DNA of 64,000 nt from Auanema rhodensis. Taxonomy: Eukaryota; Nematoda; Chromadorea; Rhabditida; Rhabditidae. The position numbers and the translations under genes were made by a program. The stretch covers positions 1,612,001 to 1,676,000 of the forward strand of contig OZ059897.1 of NCBI GenBank assembly GCA_964057225.1. The letters run 5' to 3'. Numbering within the stretch: position 1 is the stretch's first letter; the number at the start of each line of letters is the position of its first letter. Positions 23,387 through 33,241 of the stretch are shown here, in pieces. Below the pieces are notes generated by a model. That model was not told where the DNA came from. It worked only from the letters and a program-made list of their open reading frames with translations, and ran no database searches.

Positions 23387-24406
23387 TCTGTGTTTCTCCC
23401 GCCTGAGGTGTGTAATATGATTCACCAGTGTCAGCGGGTTTTGCCTTTTTATTTATAGCTTTGGATTTGAATGTACGACGCGGAGAGGGTGAATATCGAA
23501 TAACAGCCTTACGATGACCTGGTGTTCTAGGTAATATATTAATAGTAGCATCCAAGTCTGTGACAGCCGATGTGGATGTAGGCACGGGATCAACTGAATC
23601 CTTGTTACTGACGGCAGGCTCTACATTTTTTGCCTTCTTGTTAGGGCTAGAGACCCCATTACTGGCTAAGAATTTGGCTAATACTGAGAATCCATTGGGT
23701 TCCGTCTTTGTTTTATCCAGTACAAAATCCAAAATTTTTGTAATATTTGTGTTTGGTACGGGCTCATTATTAATCACAAGTTGGTTATTTTTGTTTGTAC
23801 GCACCTCTGGAAATCTTTCCCACAGATCGTTATACTTTCGTGGCAGCTTGTATTCTGGCAATAATGGTGGATCAGTAATAAACCTATTTAAAAGAAAAAA
23901 GCTAATTCGCTCGAAATTGTACATATATTCTACTTCAAAAGTTAAAGATTTTTAATATTATACATATTTTAAAAATATCTATTTTTTAAATCTGCAAAAA
24001 CTATTAATTTAAAAACTGACATAAATCAAAAAGATATTTTTAAAATACCTTGGTTAACTCGTGTTGGTGGTCGCCATCCATTATGAACCAAATAAAGAAT
24101 ATTCGGATCCCATCCATCCGGATTAAAAATTTTCCCATTAGAAAGTCTAAAAATAAATATAATTTTAAAAATATAATTCAGATATTCTTTCAAACAAATA
24201 TAAACAATTTAAAATCTAAACAATAGTTGTTTAAGATAAAAAAAATGAAAATACCTCATTCCAACTTTTCGTGATTCATTAGACGGATTAACCAAGTTTC
24301 TTGCATCAGGAAAACCAGATTTTAATGTTTCAAGCAATAGCCCATCGTCGCTATCGATATGCATCGATAATACATCACTCCCATCAGTAACATTTATTAA
24401 AAGCAT
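23343..24406 (-). CDS. 279-aa protein of unknown function, three exons (left arm)
   Basis: Exons at 24255-24406, 24049-24146 and 23343-23932 join in frame (152+98+590 nt = 280 codons). Donors are ATGAG|GTATTT and CCAAG|GTATTT; acceptors are TTTTTAG|ACTT and TTTTGAAG|TAGAA. The middle is Trp/Pro/aromatic-rich (GWDPNILYLVHNGWRPP, then YMYNFERISFF). The last ~100 residues are Ser/Pro/Lys/Arg-rich and probably disordered, a typical nucleic-acid-binding tail. The stop lies 44 nt inside the integrase frame, so the two genes share a promoter or transcript. I recognise no domain. The arms differ at one residue here: Gly in this arm, Arg in the other (base 23519). The exon structure is predicted from sequence only. 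Confidence 0.65.
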
Positions 24407-24560
24407 AGCCTAAACATGAAAATATCGATATGCATTGATAATACATGACTCCCATCAGTAACATTTATTAAAAGCATAGCCTAAACATGAAAATATCGAT
24501 ATGCATCGATAATACATCACTCCCATTAGTAACATATATTAAAAACATAGTCTAAACATG
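24347..24560 (-). promoter_or_regulatory. Three 71-bp repeats with DRE-like TATCGATA sites (left arm)
   Basis: Three tandem 71-bp units, each with TATCGATA (24352-24359, 24423-24430, 24494-24501), the binding motif of the insect factor DREF. The innermost unit contains the start codon and first ~20 codons of the 279-aa gene. The other two carry equivalent upstream ATGs. Because 71 is not a multiple of three, these open short upstream frames that end before the main frame. The array probably serves as promoter and 5' leader for the 279-aa/integrase transcription unit. Confidence 0.55.
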
Positions 24561-24839
24561 AAAAATATTAGTTTTAGAGTGGGGTACACACCGACAGGTT
24601 GATTTAGACACAGATAAGAGAATCGAATATGAAAAAGAAAAATTATCTCAATCATTATCATGCTAATCGAGGGATGCTAATTCACTCTCCAACAAATAGT
24701 TAACCAATTGTAGTAAAAAAAAAATAGTAGCTACTTTTACAAAAACAAGCATTAAATATTTTTATACAAAAATAAACTGGAATTATTCCAAATAAACAAT
24801 AAGAAAGCAACGCGAACTACAGAACAAAAGGAAAAGTTA
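24561..24839. other. Divergent intergenic region, no gene seen
   Basis: A 280-bp AT-rich interval between the 71-bp repeats and the inward-facing frame at 24840. It holds an ATTTTTATACAAAAATAAA stretch (about 24758) that could be a TATA region for the inward frame. Nothing else is recognisable. Confidence 0.45.
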
Positions 24840-25097
24840 ATGGAAGAATGTGATGTTGAAAGTTTCTCGTCTTCCTCTGGGTCTCTGCCCACAGACACGT
24901 CTCACCCTTTCCCCCCCCACCCCCCCGGCCCTAAGCCCCGCCATTTTTGCCGAAATGCACACAGTTCACCGGGAATGGGGGGTAAACCCGCCAAACCGGG
25001 GGAAACTGCACTGGATCCGTTCCTTTTTCTCAGAAATTATCAACTAAAATCAAAAATAGATAATCCGAGAATAGGTAGTCAGATGTGTAGAATCTGA
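24840..25097 (+). pseudogene. Inward-facing frame running into the 200-bp repeats; likely truncated gene start
   Basis: An ATG frame of 85 codons begins MEECDVESFSSSSGSL and continues through a Pro-rich, GC-rich block. At about 25017 (GGATCC) it enters the 200-bp repeat array, where it stops. In the other arm the C-run is two bases shorter (14 rather than a C8-A-C7 run), so the same ATG is thrown out of frame. It may be the 5' end of a gene once lying further inside a full-length element and replaced by the repeat array, or it may be non-coding. Confidence 0.35.
24896..25016. other. GC-rich block at the arm/core boundary
   Basis: A C- and G-run-rich stretch (C8-A-C7, GGGGGGT, CCGGGGG) unlike the AT-rich rest of the window, ending at a GGATCC. 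The mirror copy is at 29305-29426. It marks the boundary between the gene-bearing arm and the 200-bp repeats. Confidence 0.75.
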
Positions 25098-26490
25098 AAT
25101 TCCGGGTTAATCTTGGCTAGGAATTCTCCTGTTTCCGGAAAAACGGTTTATATCGAGATCATCCACAAGATTTGTTCACAAAAAAGTTCAGGCTGTGGGC
25201 ACTGTGTTTCCGGTGAATGTTCCTTTTTCTCAGAAATTATCAACTAAAATCAAAAATAGATAATCCGAGAATAGGTAGTCAGATGTGTAGAATCTGAAAT
25301 TCCGGGTTAAATTTGGCTGTGACTTTTCACTTTTCCGGAAAAACTGTTTATATCGAGATCATCCACAAGATTTGTTCACAAAAAAGTTCAGGCTGTGGGC
25401 ACTGTGTTTCCGGTGAATGTTCCTTTTTCTCAGAAATTATCAACTAAAATCAAATAAAGATGATCCGAGGTTAGGTATTCAGATGTATAGAATCTGAAAT
25501 TCCGGGTTAAATTTGGCTAGGAATTCTCCTGTTTCCGGAAAAACTGTTTATATCGAGATCATCCACAAGATTTGTTCACAAAAAAGTTCAGGCTGTGGGC
25601 ACTGTGTTTCCGGTGAATGTTCCTTTTTCTCAGAAATTATCAACTAAAATCAAAAATAGATAATCCGAGAATAGGTAGTCAGATGTGTAGAATCTGAAAT
25701 TCCGGGTTAATCTTGGCTAGGAATTCTCCTGTTTCCGGAAAAACGGTTTATATCGAGATCATCCACAAGATTTGTTCACAAAAAAGTTCAGGCTGTGGGC
25801 ACTGTGTGCCCGGTGAATGTTCCTTTTTCTCCAAGACCATCATCGAAAATCAAATAAAGATGATCCGAGATTGGGTATTCAGATGTGTAGAATCTGAAAT
25901 TCCGGGTTAAATTTGGCTGTGACTTTTCACTTTTCCGGAAAAACTGTTTATATCGAGATCATCCACAAGATTTGTTCACAAAAAAGTTCAGGCTGTGGGC
26001 ACTGTGTTTCCGGTGAATGTTCCTTTTTCTCAGAAATTATCAACTAAAATCAAATAAAGATGATCCGAGGTCAGGTATTCAGATGTGTATAATTTGAAAT
26101 TCCGGGTTAAATTTGGCTGTGACTTTTCACTTTTCCGGTAAAACTGTTTATATCGAGATCATCCACAAGATTTGTTCACAAAAAAGTTCAGGCTGTGGGC
26201 ACTGTGTGTCCGGTTAATGTTCCTTTCTCTCAAAAATTATCAACTAAAATCAAATAAAGATGATCCGAGGTTGGGTATTCAGATGTGTAGAATCTGAAAT
26301 TCCGGGTTAAATTTGGCTAGGAATTCTCCTGTTTCCGGAAAAACGGTTTATATCGAGATCATCCACAAGTTTTGTTCACAAAAAAGTTCAGGCTGTGGGC
26401 ACTGTGTGTCCGGTGAATGTTCCTTTTTCTCAAAAATTATCAACTAAAATCAAAAATAGATAATCCGAGAATAGGTATTCAGATGTGTAG
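25017..26490 (+). repeat. 200-bp tandem repeat array, plus orientation (about 7.4 units)
   Basis: TTCCGGGTTAA recurs at about 25100, 25300, 25500, 25700, 25900, 26100 and 26300, an exact 200-bp period. Units are of two sorts, GGCTAGGAATTCTCCTG and GGCTGTGACTTTTCACT, partly alternating. One unit (25701-25890) has GTGTGCCCGG and CCAAGACCATCATCG, the same variant found twice in the opposite array. A 65-codon frame spans each unit, but it is only the repeat read through and is not taken as a gene. Confidence 0.95.
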
Positions 26491-26528
26491 ATTAACCCGG
26501 AATTCCAGATTCTACACATCTGAATACC
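26474..26528. repeat. Orientation switch and hairpin at the core
   Basis: A 17-bp stem (GGTATTCAGATGTGTAG, 26474-26490, with its complement at 26512-26528) surrounds a 21-nt loop. Left of it the 200-bp repeats run forward, right of it in reverse. The first reverse unit is truncated (AATCTGAGCTTTTTTGTG joins distant parts of the unit). The switch lies about 660 bp left of the element's geometric centre (27160). Confidence 0.9.
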
Positions 26529-29304
26529 CAATCTGAGCTTTTTTGTGAACAAATCTTGTGGATGATCTCGATATAAACCGTTTTTCCGGAAACAGGAGAA
26601 TTCCTAGCCAAATTTAACCCGGAATTTCAAATTCTACACATCTGAATACCTATTCTCGGATTATCTATTTTTGATTTTAGTTGATAATTTTTGAGAAAAA
26701 GGAACATTCACCGGACACACAGTGCCCACAGCCTGAACTTTTTTGTGAACAAATCTTGTGGATGATCTCGATATAAACAGTTTTTCCGGAAAAGTGAAAA
26801 GTCACAGCCAAATTTAACCCGGAATTTCAGATTCTACACATCTGAATACCCAACCTCGGATCATCTTTATTTGATTTTTGTTGATAATTTTTGAGAAAAA
26901 GGAACATTCACCGGACACACAGTGCCCACAGCCTGAACTTTTTTGTGAACAAATCTTGTGGATGATCTCGATATAAACAGTTTTTCCGGAAAAGTGAAAA
27001 GTCACAGCCAAATTTAACCCGGAATTTCAGATTCTGCACATCTGAATACCTATTCTCGGATTATCTATTTTTGATTTTAGTTGATAATTTTTGAGAAAAA
27101 GGAACATTCACCGGAAACACAGTGCCCACAGCCTGAACTTTTTTGTGAACAAATCTTGTGGATGATCTCGATATAAATAGTTTTTCCGGAAAAGTGAAAA
27201 GTCACAGCCAAATTTAACCCGGAATTTCAAATTCTACACATCTGAATACCCAACCTCGGATCATCTTTATTTGATTTTTGTTGATAATTTTTGAGAAAAA
27301 GGAACATTCACCGGACACACAGTGCCCACAGCCTGAACTTTTTTGTGAACAAATCTTGTGGATGATCTCGATATAAACCGTTTTTCCGGAAACAGGAGAA
27401 TTCCTAGCCAAATTTAACCCGGAATTTCAGATTCTACACATCTGAATACCTAACCTCGGATCATCTTTATTTGATTTTAGTTGATAATTTCTGAGAAAAA
27501 GGAACATTCACCGGAAACACAGTGCCCACAGCCTGAACTTTTTTGTGAACAAATCTTGTGGATGATCTCGATATAAACAGTTTTTCCGGAAAAGTGAAAA
27601 GTCACAGCCAAATTTAACCCGGAATTTCAGATTCTACACATCTGAATACCCAACCTCGGATCATCTTTATTTGATTTTCGATGATGGTCTTGGAGAAAAA
27701 GGAACATTCACCGGGCACACAGTGCCCACAGCCTGAACTTTTTTGTGAACAAATCTTGTGGATGATCTCGATATAAACCGTTTTTCCGGAAACAGGAGAA
27801 TTCCTAGCCAAGATTAACCCGGAATTTCAGATTCTACACATCTGACTACCTATTCTCGGATTATCTATTTTTGATTTTAGTTGATGGTCTTGGAGAAAAA
27901 GGAACATTCACCGGGCACACAGTGCCCACAGCCTGAACTTTTTTGTGAACAAATCTTGTGGATGATCTCGATATAAACCGTTTTTCCGGAAACAGGAGAA
28001 TTCCTAGCCAAATTTAACCCGGAATTTCAGATTCTACACATCTGAATACCTAACCTCGGATCATCTTTATTTGATTTTAGTTGATAATTTCTGAGAAAAA
28101 GGAACATTCACCGGAAACACAGTGCCCACAGCCTGAACTTTTTTGTGAACAAATCTTGTGGATGATCTCGATATAAACAGTTTTTCCGGAAAAGTGAAAA
28201 GTCACAGCCAAATTTAACCCGGAATTTCAAATTCTACACATCTGAATACCCAACCTCGGATCATCTTTATTTGATTTTTGTTGATAATTTTTGAGAAAAA
28301 GGAACATTCACCGGACACACAGTGCCCACAGCCTGAACTTTTTTGTGAACAAATCTTGTGGATGATCTCGATATAAACCGTTTTTCCGGAAACAGGAGAA
28401 TTCCTAGCCAAATTTAACCCGGAATTTCAGATTCTACACATCTGAATACCTAACCTCGGATCATCTTTATTTGATTTTAGTTGATAATTTCTGAGAAAAA
28501 GGAACATTCACCGGAAACACAGTGCCCACAGCCTGAACTTTTTTGTGAACAAATCTTGTGGATGATCTCGATATAAACAGTTTTTCCGGAAAAGTGAAAA
28601 GTCACAGCCAAATTTAACCCGGAATTTCAGATTCTACACATCTGAATACCCAACCTCGGATCATCTTTATTTGATTTTTGTTGATAATTTTTGAGAAAAA
28701 GGAACATTCACCGGACACACAGTGCCCACAGCCTGAACTTTTTTGTGAACAAATCTTGTGGATGATCTCGATATAAACCGTTTTTCCGGAAACAGGAGAA
28801 TTCCTAGCCAAATTTAACCCGGAATTTCAGATTCTACACATCTGAATACCTAACCTCGGATCATCTTTATTTGATTTTAGTTGATAATTTCTGAGAAAAA
28901 GGAACATTCACCGGAAACACAGTGCCCACAGCCTGAACTTTTTTGTGAACAAATCTTGTGGATGATCTCGATATAAACAGTTTTTCCGGAAAAGTGAAAA
29001 GTCACAGCCAAATTTAACCCGGAATTTCAGATTCTACACATCTGAATACCCAACCTCGGATCATCTTTATTTGATTTTCGATGATGGTCTTGGAGAAAAA
29101 GGAACATTCACCGGGCACACAGTGCCCACAGCCTGAACTTTTTTGTGAACAAATCTTGTGGATGATCTCGATATAAACCGTTTTTCCGGAAACAGGAGAA
29201 TTCCTAGCCAAGATTAACCCGGAATTTCAGATTCTACACATCTGACTACCTATTCTCGGATTATCTATTTTTGATTTTAGTTGATAATTTCTGAGAAAAA
29301 GGAA
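26512..29304 (-). repeat. 200-bp tandem repeat array, minus orientation (about 14 units)
   Basis: This is the same 200-bp unit in reverse, nearly twice as long as the plus array. The two unit types (TTCCTAGCCA and GTCACAGCCA at about xx01) often alternate, giving a 400-bp higher-order repeat; 28201-28600 and 28601-29000 are near-identical. The variant unit with CCGGGCACACAG and ATGATGGTC occurs at about 27680-27720 and 29080-29120. The 65-codon frames here are repeat read-through, not genes. Confidence 0.95.
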
Positions 29305-29426
29305 CGGATCCAGTGCAGTTTCCCCCGGTTTGGCGGGTTTACCCCCCATTCCCGGTGAACTGTGTGCATTTCGGCAAAAATGGCGGGGCTTAGGGCCGGG
29401 GGGGGGGGGGGAAAGGGTGAGACGTG
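29305..29426. other. GC-rich block at the arm/core boundary (right copy)
   Basis: Mirror of 24896-25016, but the long run is 14 uninterrupted G where the left arm has C8-A-C7 on the complementary strand. Confidence 0.75.
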
Positions 29427-29482
29427 TCTGTGGGCAGAGACCCAGAGGAAGACGAGAAACTTTCAACATCACATTCTTCCAT
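29427..29482 (-). pseudogene. Start of the inward-facing frame, out of frame after the G-run (right arm)
   Basis: The ATG at 29482 corresponds to 24840. Because the homopolymer is two bases shorter, the reading frame after it differs from the left arm. Confidence 0.3.
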
Positions 29483-29761
29483 TAACTTTTCCTTTTGTTC
29501 TGTAGTTCGCGTTGCTTTCTTATTGTTTATTTGGAATAATTCCAGTTTATTTTTGTATAAAAATATTTAATGCTTGTTTTTGTAAAAGTAGCTACTATTT
29601 TTTTTTTACTACAATTGGTTAACTATTTGTTGGAGAGTGAATTAGCATCCCTCGATTAGCATGATAATGATTGAGATAATTTTTCTTTTTCATATTCGAT
29701 TCTCTTATCTGTGTCTAAATCAACCTGTCGGTGTGTACCCCACTCTAAAACTAATATTTTT
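29483..29761. other. Divergent intergenic region, no gene seen (right arm)
   Basis: Mirror of 24561-24839. It is AT-rich, with no gene. Confidence 0.45.
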
Positions 29762-29975
29762 CATGTTTAGACTATGTTTTTAATATATGTTACTAATGGG
29801 AGTGATGTATTATCGATGCATATCGATATTTTCATGTTTAGGCTATGCTTTTAATAAATGTTACTGATGGGAGTCATGTATTATCAATGCATATCGATAT
29901 TTTCATGTTTAGGCTATGCTTTTAATAAATGTTACTGATGGGAGTGATGTATTATCGATGCATATCGATAGCGAC
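29762..29975 (+). promoter_or_regulatory. Three 71-bp repeats with DRE-like TATCGATA sites (right arm)
   Basis: Units begin at 29762, 29833 and 29904; TATCGATA is at 29821-29828, 29892-29899 and 29963-29970. The third unit overlaps the first codons of the 279-aa gene (ATG 29916). Upstream ATGs in the first two units open short frames. Confidence 0.55.
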
Positions 29976-30979
29976 GATGGGCTATTGCTTGAAACATTAA
30001 AATCTGGTTTTCCTGATGCAAGAAACTTGGTTAATCCGTCTAATGAATCACGAAAAGTTGGAATGAGGTATTTTCATTTTTTTTATCTTAAACAACTATT
30101 GTTTAGATTTTAAATTGTTTATATTTGTTTGAAAGAATATCTGAATTATATTTTTAAAATTATATTTATTTTTAGACTTTCTAATGGGAAAATTTTTAAT
30201 CCGGATGGATGGGATCCGAATATTCTTTATTTGGTTCATAATGGATGGCGACCACCAACACGAGTTAACCAAGGTATTTTAAAAATATCTTTTTGATTTA
30301 TGTCAGTTTTTAAATTAATAGTTTTTGCAGATTTAAAAAATAGATATTTTTAAAATATGTATAATATTAAAAATCTTTAACTTTTGAAGTAGAATATATG
30401 TACAATTTCGAGCGAATTAGCTTTTTTCTTTTAAATAGGTTTATTACTGATCCACCATTATTGCCAGAATACAAGCTGCCACGAAAGTATAACGATCTGT
30501 GGGAAAGATTTCCAGAGGTGCGTACAAACAAAAATAACCAACTTGTGATTAATAATGAGCCCGTACCAAACACAAATATTACAAAAATTTTGGATTTTGT
30601 ACTGGATAAAACAAAGACGGAACCCAATGGATTCTCAGTATTAGCCAAATTCTTAGCCAGTAATGGGGTCTCTAGCCCTAACAAGAAGGCAAAAAATGTA
30701 GAGCCTGCCGTCAGTAACAAGGATTCAGTTGATCCCGTGCCTACATCCACATCGGCTGTCACAGACTTGGATGCTACTATTAATATATTACCTAGAACAC
30801 CACGTCATCGTAAGGCTGTTATTCGATATTCACCCTCTCCGCGTCGTACATTCAAATCCAAAGCTATAAATAAAAAGGCAAAACCCGCTGACACTGGTGA
30901 ATCATATTACACACCTCAGGCGGGAGAAACACAGAATGGCAAAGGCCGTAAACGATTCTACATTAGATTATGGAAGTAA
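29916..30979 (+). CDS. 279-aa protein of unknown function, three exons (right arm)
   Basis: Exons are 29916-30067, 30176-30273 and 30390-30979, with the same junctions as the left copy. The one residue difference is Arg here for Gly (base 30803). The last 44 nt overlap the integrase start in a different frame. The integrase frame is open from 30870, so either a frameshift or an alternative splice (a CACACCTCAG acceptor ends at about 30919) could link the two. Function is unrecognised; the basic, Ser/Pro-rich C-terminus suggests nucleic-acid binding. Confidence 0.65.
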
Positions 30980-32003
30980 TGTTTTGGAGAACATTTATTA
31001 TAATATTAAGCATCCAGCTTCTTATACGTCTGCCAAAAATCTATTATTGGAAGCGCGAAAGCATGGCATCGCAAAAGCACAAGTTGAAAGTTTTTTGCAA
31101 GACTCTGAAACTTTTACACGTCATAAACCAACCAGACTGCATATGCAGACTAAAAAGACTAGAGGCTGTGGTCGATTCCTAACAATGCAAGCAGATTTGG
31201 TTGATATGCAAAAATATAAAAAATCAAATGACGGCTATGCTTACATGTTGACCATGATTGATGTTTATACACGCATGTTATATGTTAGGCCTTTGAAAAC
31301 TAAAGGTGGTTTAGAGGTTGCTACTGCATTTGAAAATGTATTCAAGGATTTTATACCAATCCAACTAATAACGGATAACGGTGCAGAGTTTTATAATAGT
31401 CATTGTGAAAAACTATTCAAAAAATTTGCCATACTGCATGGATCAACAAGTTCACCACAAAAGGCGGCAATGGTGGAGCGAGCAAATAGAACTTTAAAAA
31501 CGCGCATGATGAAATATCTCTATTACAAGAATAATCATCGATGGATTGATATACTAGATGACTTGGTCGAAGGAATAAACAAATCTTATAATCGGTCGAT
31601 TAAAATGCGCCCCGTAGATGTTACAGCAAATATATTCGTTGAAGAATATGCACCAGCTGTTCGCAACCGATTCAAAATTGGTGATAATGTTCGCATAAGC
31701 AAGAACAGGCGTACTTTTGAAAAAAGTTACGAGTCTGGATATACAATGGAACTATTCACAATTGATGAGATTGTAGCCGGGAACCCAACCGTGTATAAAC
31801 TAGTAGATTATAATGGTGAACGTATAAAGGGAATATTCTATGAGCCTGAACTTGTGTTGGCTACTAATAAAAGCAACCAGTACTATATTGAGAAAGTTTT
31901 GAAAGAGCGTACACGAAATGGTAAACGTCAAGTATTTGTAAAATGGAGTGGCTATCCCGACAACTTTAATGAATGGATAGATGCAGAAAATTTAAATGTA
32001 TAA
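30936..32003 (+). CDS. Polinton-type DDE integrase with chromodomain (right arm)
   Basis: A second intact 355-aa integrase gene with the same predicted protein as the left copy: D87, D147 and E181 in the catalytic core and a C-terminal chromodomain from about residue 314. Start at ATG 30936, stop TAA at 32001-32003, then a poly(A) signal at 32037. Having both copies uninterrupted indicates recent formation or recent correction between arms. Confidence 0.92.
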   Translation: MAKAVNDSTLDYGSNVLENIYYNIKHPASYTSAKNLLLEARKHGIAKAQVESFLQDSETFTRHKPTRLHMQTKKTRGCGRFLTMQADLVDMQKYKKSNDGYAYMLTMIDVYTRMLYVRPLKTKGGLEVATAFENVFKDFIPIQLITDNGAEFYNSHCEKLFKKFAILHGSTSSPQKAAMVERANRTLKTRMMKYLYYKNNHRWIDILDDLVEGINKSYNRSIKMRPVDVTANIFVEEYAPAVRNRFKIGDNVRISKNRRTFEKSYESGYTMELFTIDEIVAGNPTVYKLVDYNGERIKGIFYEPELVLATNKSNQYYIEKVLKERTRNGKRQVFVKWSGYPDNFNEWIDAENLNV

Positions 32004-32036
32004 TTTTTCACTGTTGTTGTAAACAATTGTATTAAT

Positions 32037-32051
32037 AATAAATGATTTATT
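32037..32051. terminator. Overlapping convergent poly(A) signals (right arm)
   Basis: AATAAA on plus at 32037-32042 serves the integrase. The mirror AATAAA on minus at 32046-32051 serves the zinc-protein gene. Confidence 0.65.
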
Positions 32052-32062
32052 TGATCAATCGT

Positions 32063-32254
32063 TCATATTGTAACAATAAAAAACCAGCAAAACATAAAAG
32101 CCAAGACAATGATATAACCTATAATTATAAACTGATTAATATTTAAATTTTTAATGCTTACCAGTTGGTTAGAGAGTCGGCTGTTGATGGATAATTTCAA
32201 ACTTCGAAAGCTGGAAAAAAAAATGTTACGGCTAAGAAAATTTAAATATAACAT
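32063..32254 (-). CDS. Possible 63-aa membrane peptide or alternative 3' exons (right arm)
   Basis: Mirror of 22068-22259, with the same hydrophobic C-terminus and the same alternative splice signals. Confidence 0.3.
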   Translation of the reverse strand: MLYLNFLSRNIFFSSFRSLKLSINSRLSNQLVSIKNLNINQFIIIGYIIVLAFMFCWFFIVTI

Positions 32255-32300
32255 AACAAAATCAACCAACTGTCCATTAAACAGTTTGTGCTTGTTGTAG

Positions 32301-32894
32301 TCAAAACGATGGATCAAAACGGATAAGCATATTCAAGTTGAGCGCCTGTTGACTTAATTTAAAGTAGAACACATTCTGCTTATAACCAAAAGACTTGACA
32401 GTTGACTCATCAGTATAAATGGCAATGTAACCCATATTATTCAACAATTGTTTTGATGACATGCTAGAATAGGAACGCATCTGTAAAAGAAAAAATAATA
32501 ATTAGAATTAATAATTTTATAATCTCACATTGATTGTTGAATTTTCAGGTTTATAATGACGGAAAACTTTTAAAAGCCCTAAGGCATCATTCCTCGCTCT
32601 ACACTTGACACAGAGGCTGAAACAGTGGTACTCGTCTACGACTTGCAATGTATCCCTACAAGTTTTGCAGAGACATATTGGTCTCATAACTACAGGCTGT
32701 TGTGGAGAGCTATCCTTTGAGATTTGTACCTGCTTTTTTGGTGTGTCTAAACAAAAAATAATTAATAACAAAAATAAAACCTTACCAAAGAATGTGGCAG
32801 CAAAGTTGGGTCCTGGTGTGGGTGGTCTTGGAACATCCGGTTCCGGTGTCGAAGGTACAATATTCTCTACATCAACAAGAGCGGAACGCTTCAT
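32301..32894 (-). CDS. Small Cys/His-rich, probably zinc-binding protein (right arm)
   Basis: Mirror of 21428-22021. Exon 1 is 32529-32894 and exon 2 is 32301-32480, separated by a 48-nt intron. The optional 39-nt in-frame intron lies at 32747-32785. The Cys/His pattern matches the left copy. Confidence 0.65.
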
Positions 32895-32996
32895 GTTTGT
32901 AGCCCAATTGGAGGCTTTTCCTAAACAACAACGAACTTTTACGTCTAGGGTCCAAGTAGAGTAGAGGAAAGTCCTAGCAGCAGTCTGTTGACGTTG

Positions 32997-33116
32997 GATC
33001 AGATCGTCGGTTTGTTGGCAGAGGTGGATCGGCGAGAAGACTTGGTGGCGGAGCTGGATCGGAGAGTAGACTTGTTGACAGAGCTGGATCGTAGAGTCGA
33101 CTTGTTGGCGGAGCTG
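32997..33116 (-). repeat. Four 30-bp leader repeats (right arm)
   Basis: Mirror of 21206-21325; the same four units, open on both strands. Confidence 0.75.
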
Positions 33117-33203
33117 AAATGCAAATTTCGGTCTAAAAAATTTTGCCACCTTTTATACAAACTTTGTTGTAAAGCTCTACCCACTCCGCCTCTTTCACAA
33201 AAC

Positions 33204-33241
33204 AGTTGACTGCTGTATGCAGCTTTTCTATTTGTTATATA
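33204..33241 (-). promoter_or_regulatory. Candidate core promoter of the zinc-protein gene (right arm)
   Basis: Mirror of 21081-21118: a TATATAA box and a GTCAACT initiator-like site on the minus strand. Confidence 0.45.

Larger units (their letters stand above)
19685..25206 (+). repeat. Left arm of the giant inverted repeat
   Basis: This arm matches the reverse complement of 29115-34636 almost base for base. Differences I could find are a T/A-run change near 19881-19895, a G/C substitution at 23519 (30803 in the other arm) and a C-run difference near 24911-24926. Identity ends at about 25206, where this arm reads TGTGTTTCCGG and the other TGTGTGCCCGG, inside the 200-bp repeat array. Confidence 0.93.

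Noticed and set aside
23560-23955. 131-codon plus-strand frame opposite the 279-aa gene (mirror copy at 30367-30762)
   Set aside because: It is antisense to exon 3, whose splice junctions join in frame with exons 1 and 2. No promoter or poly(A) signal belongs to it.
25713-29211. 65-codon frames beginning MARNSPVSGK... in the core
   Set aside because: Each is one 200-bp repeat read through and recurs at the repeat period. Boundaries are set by the repeat sequence, and there is no independent sign of expression.
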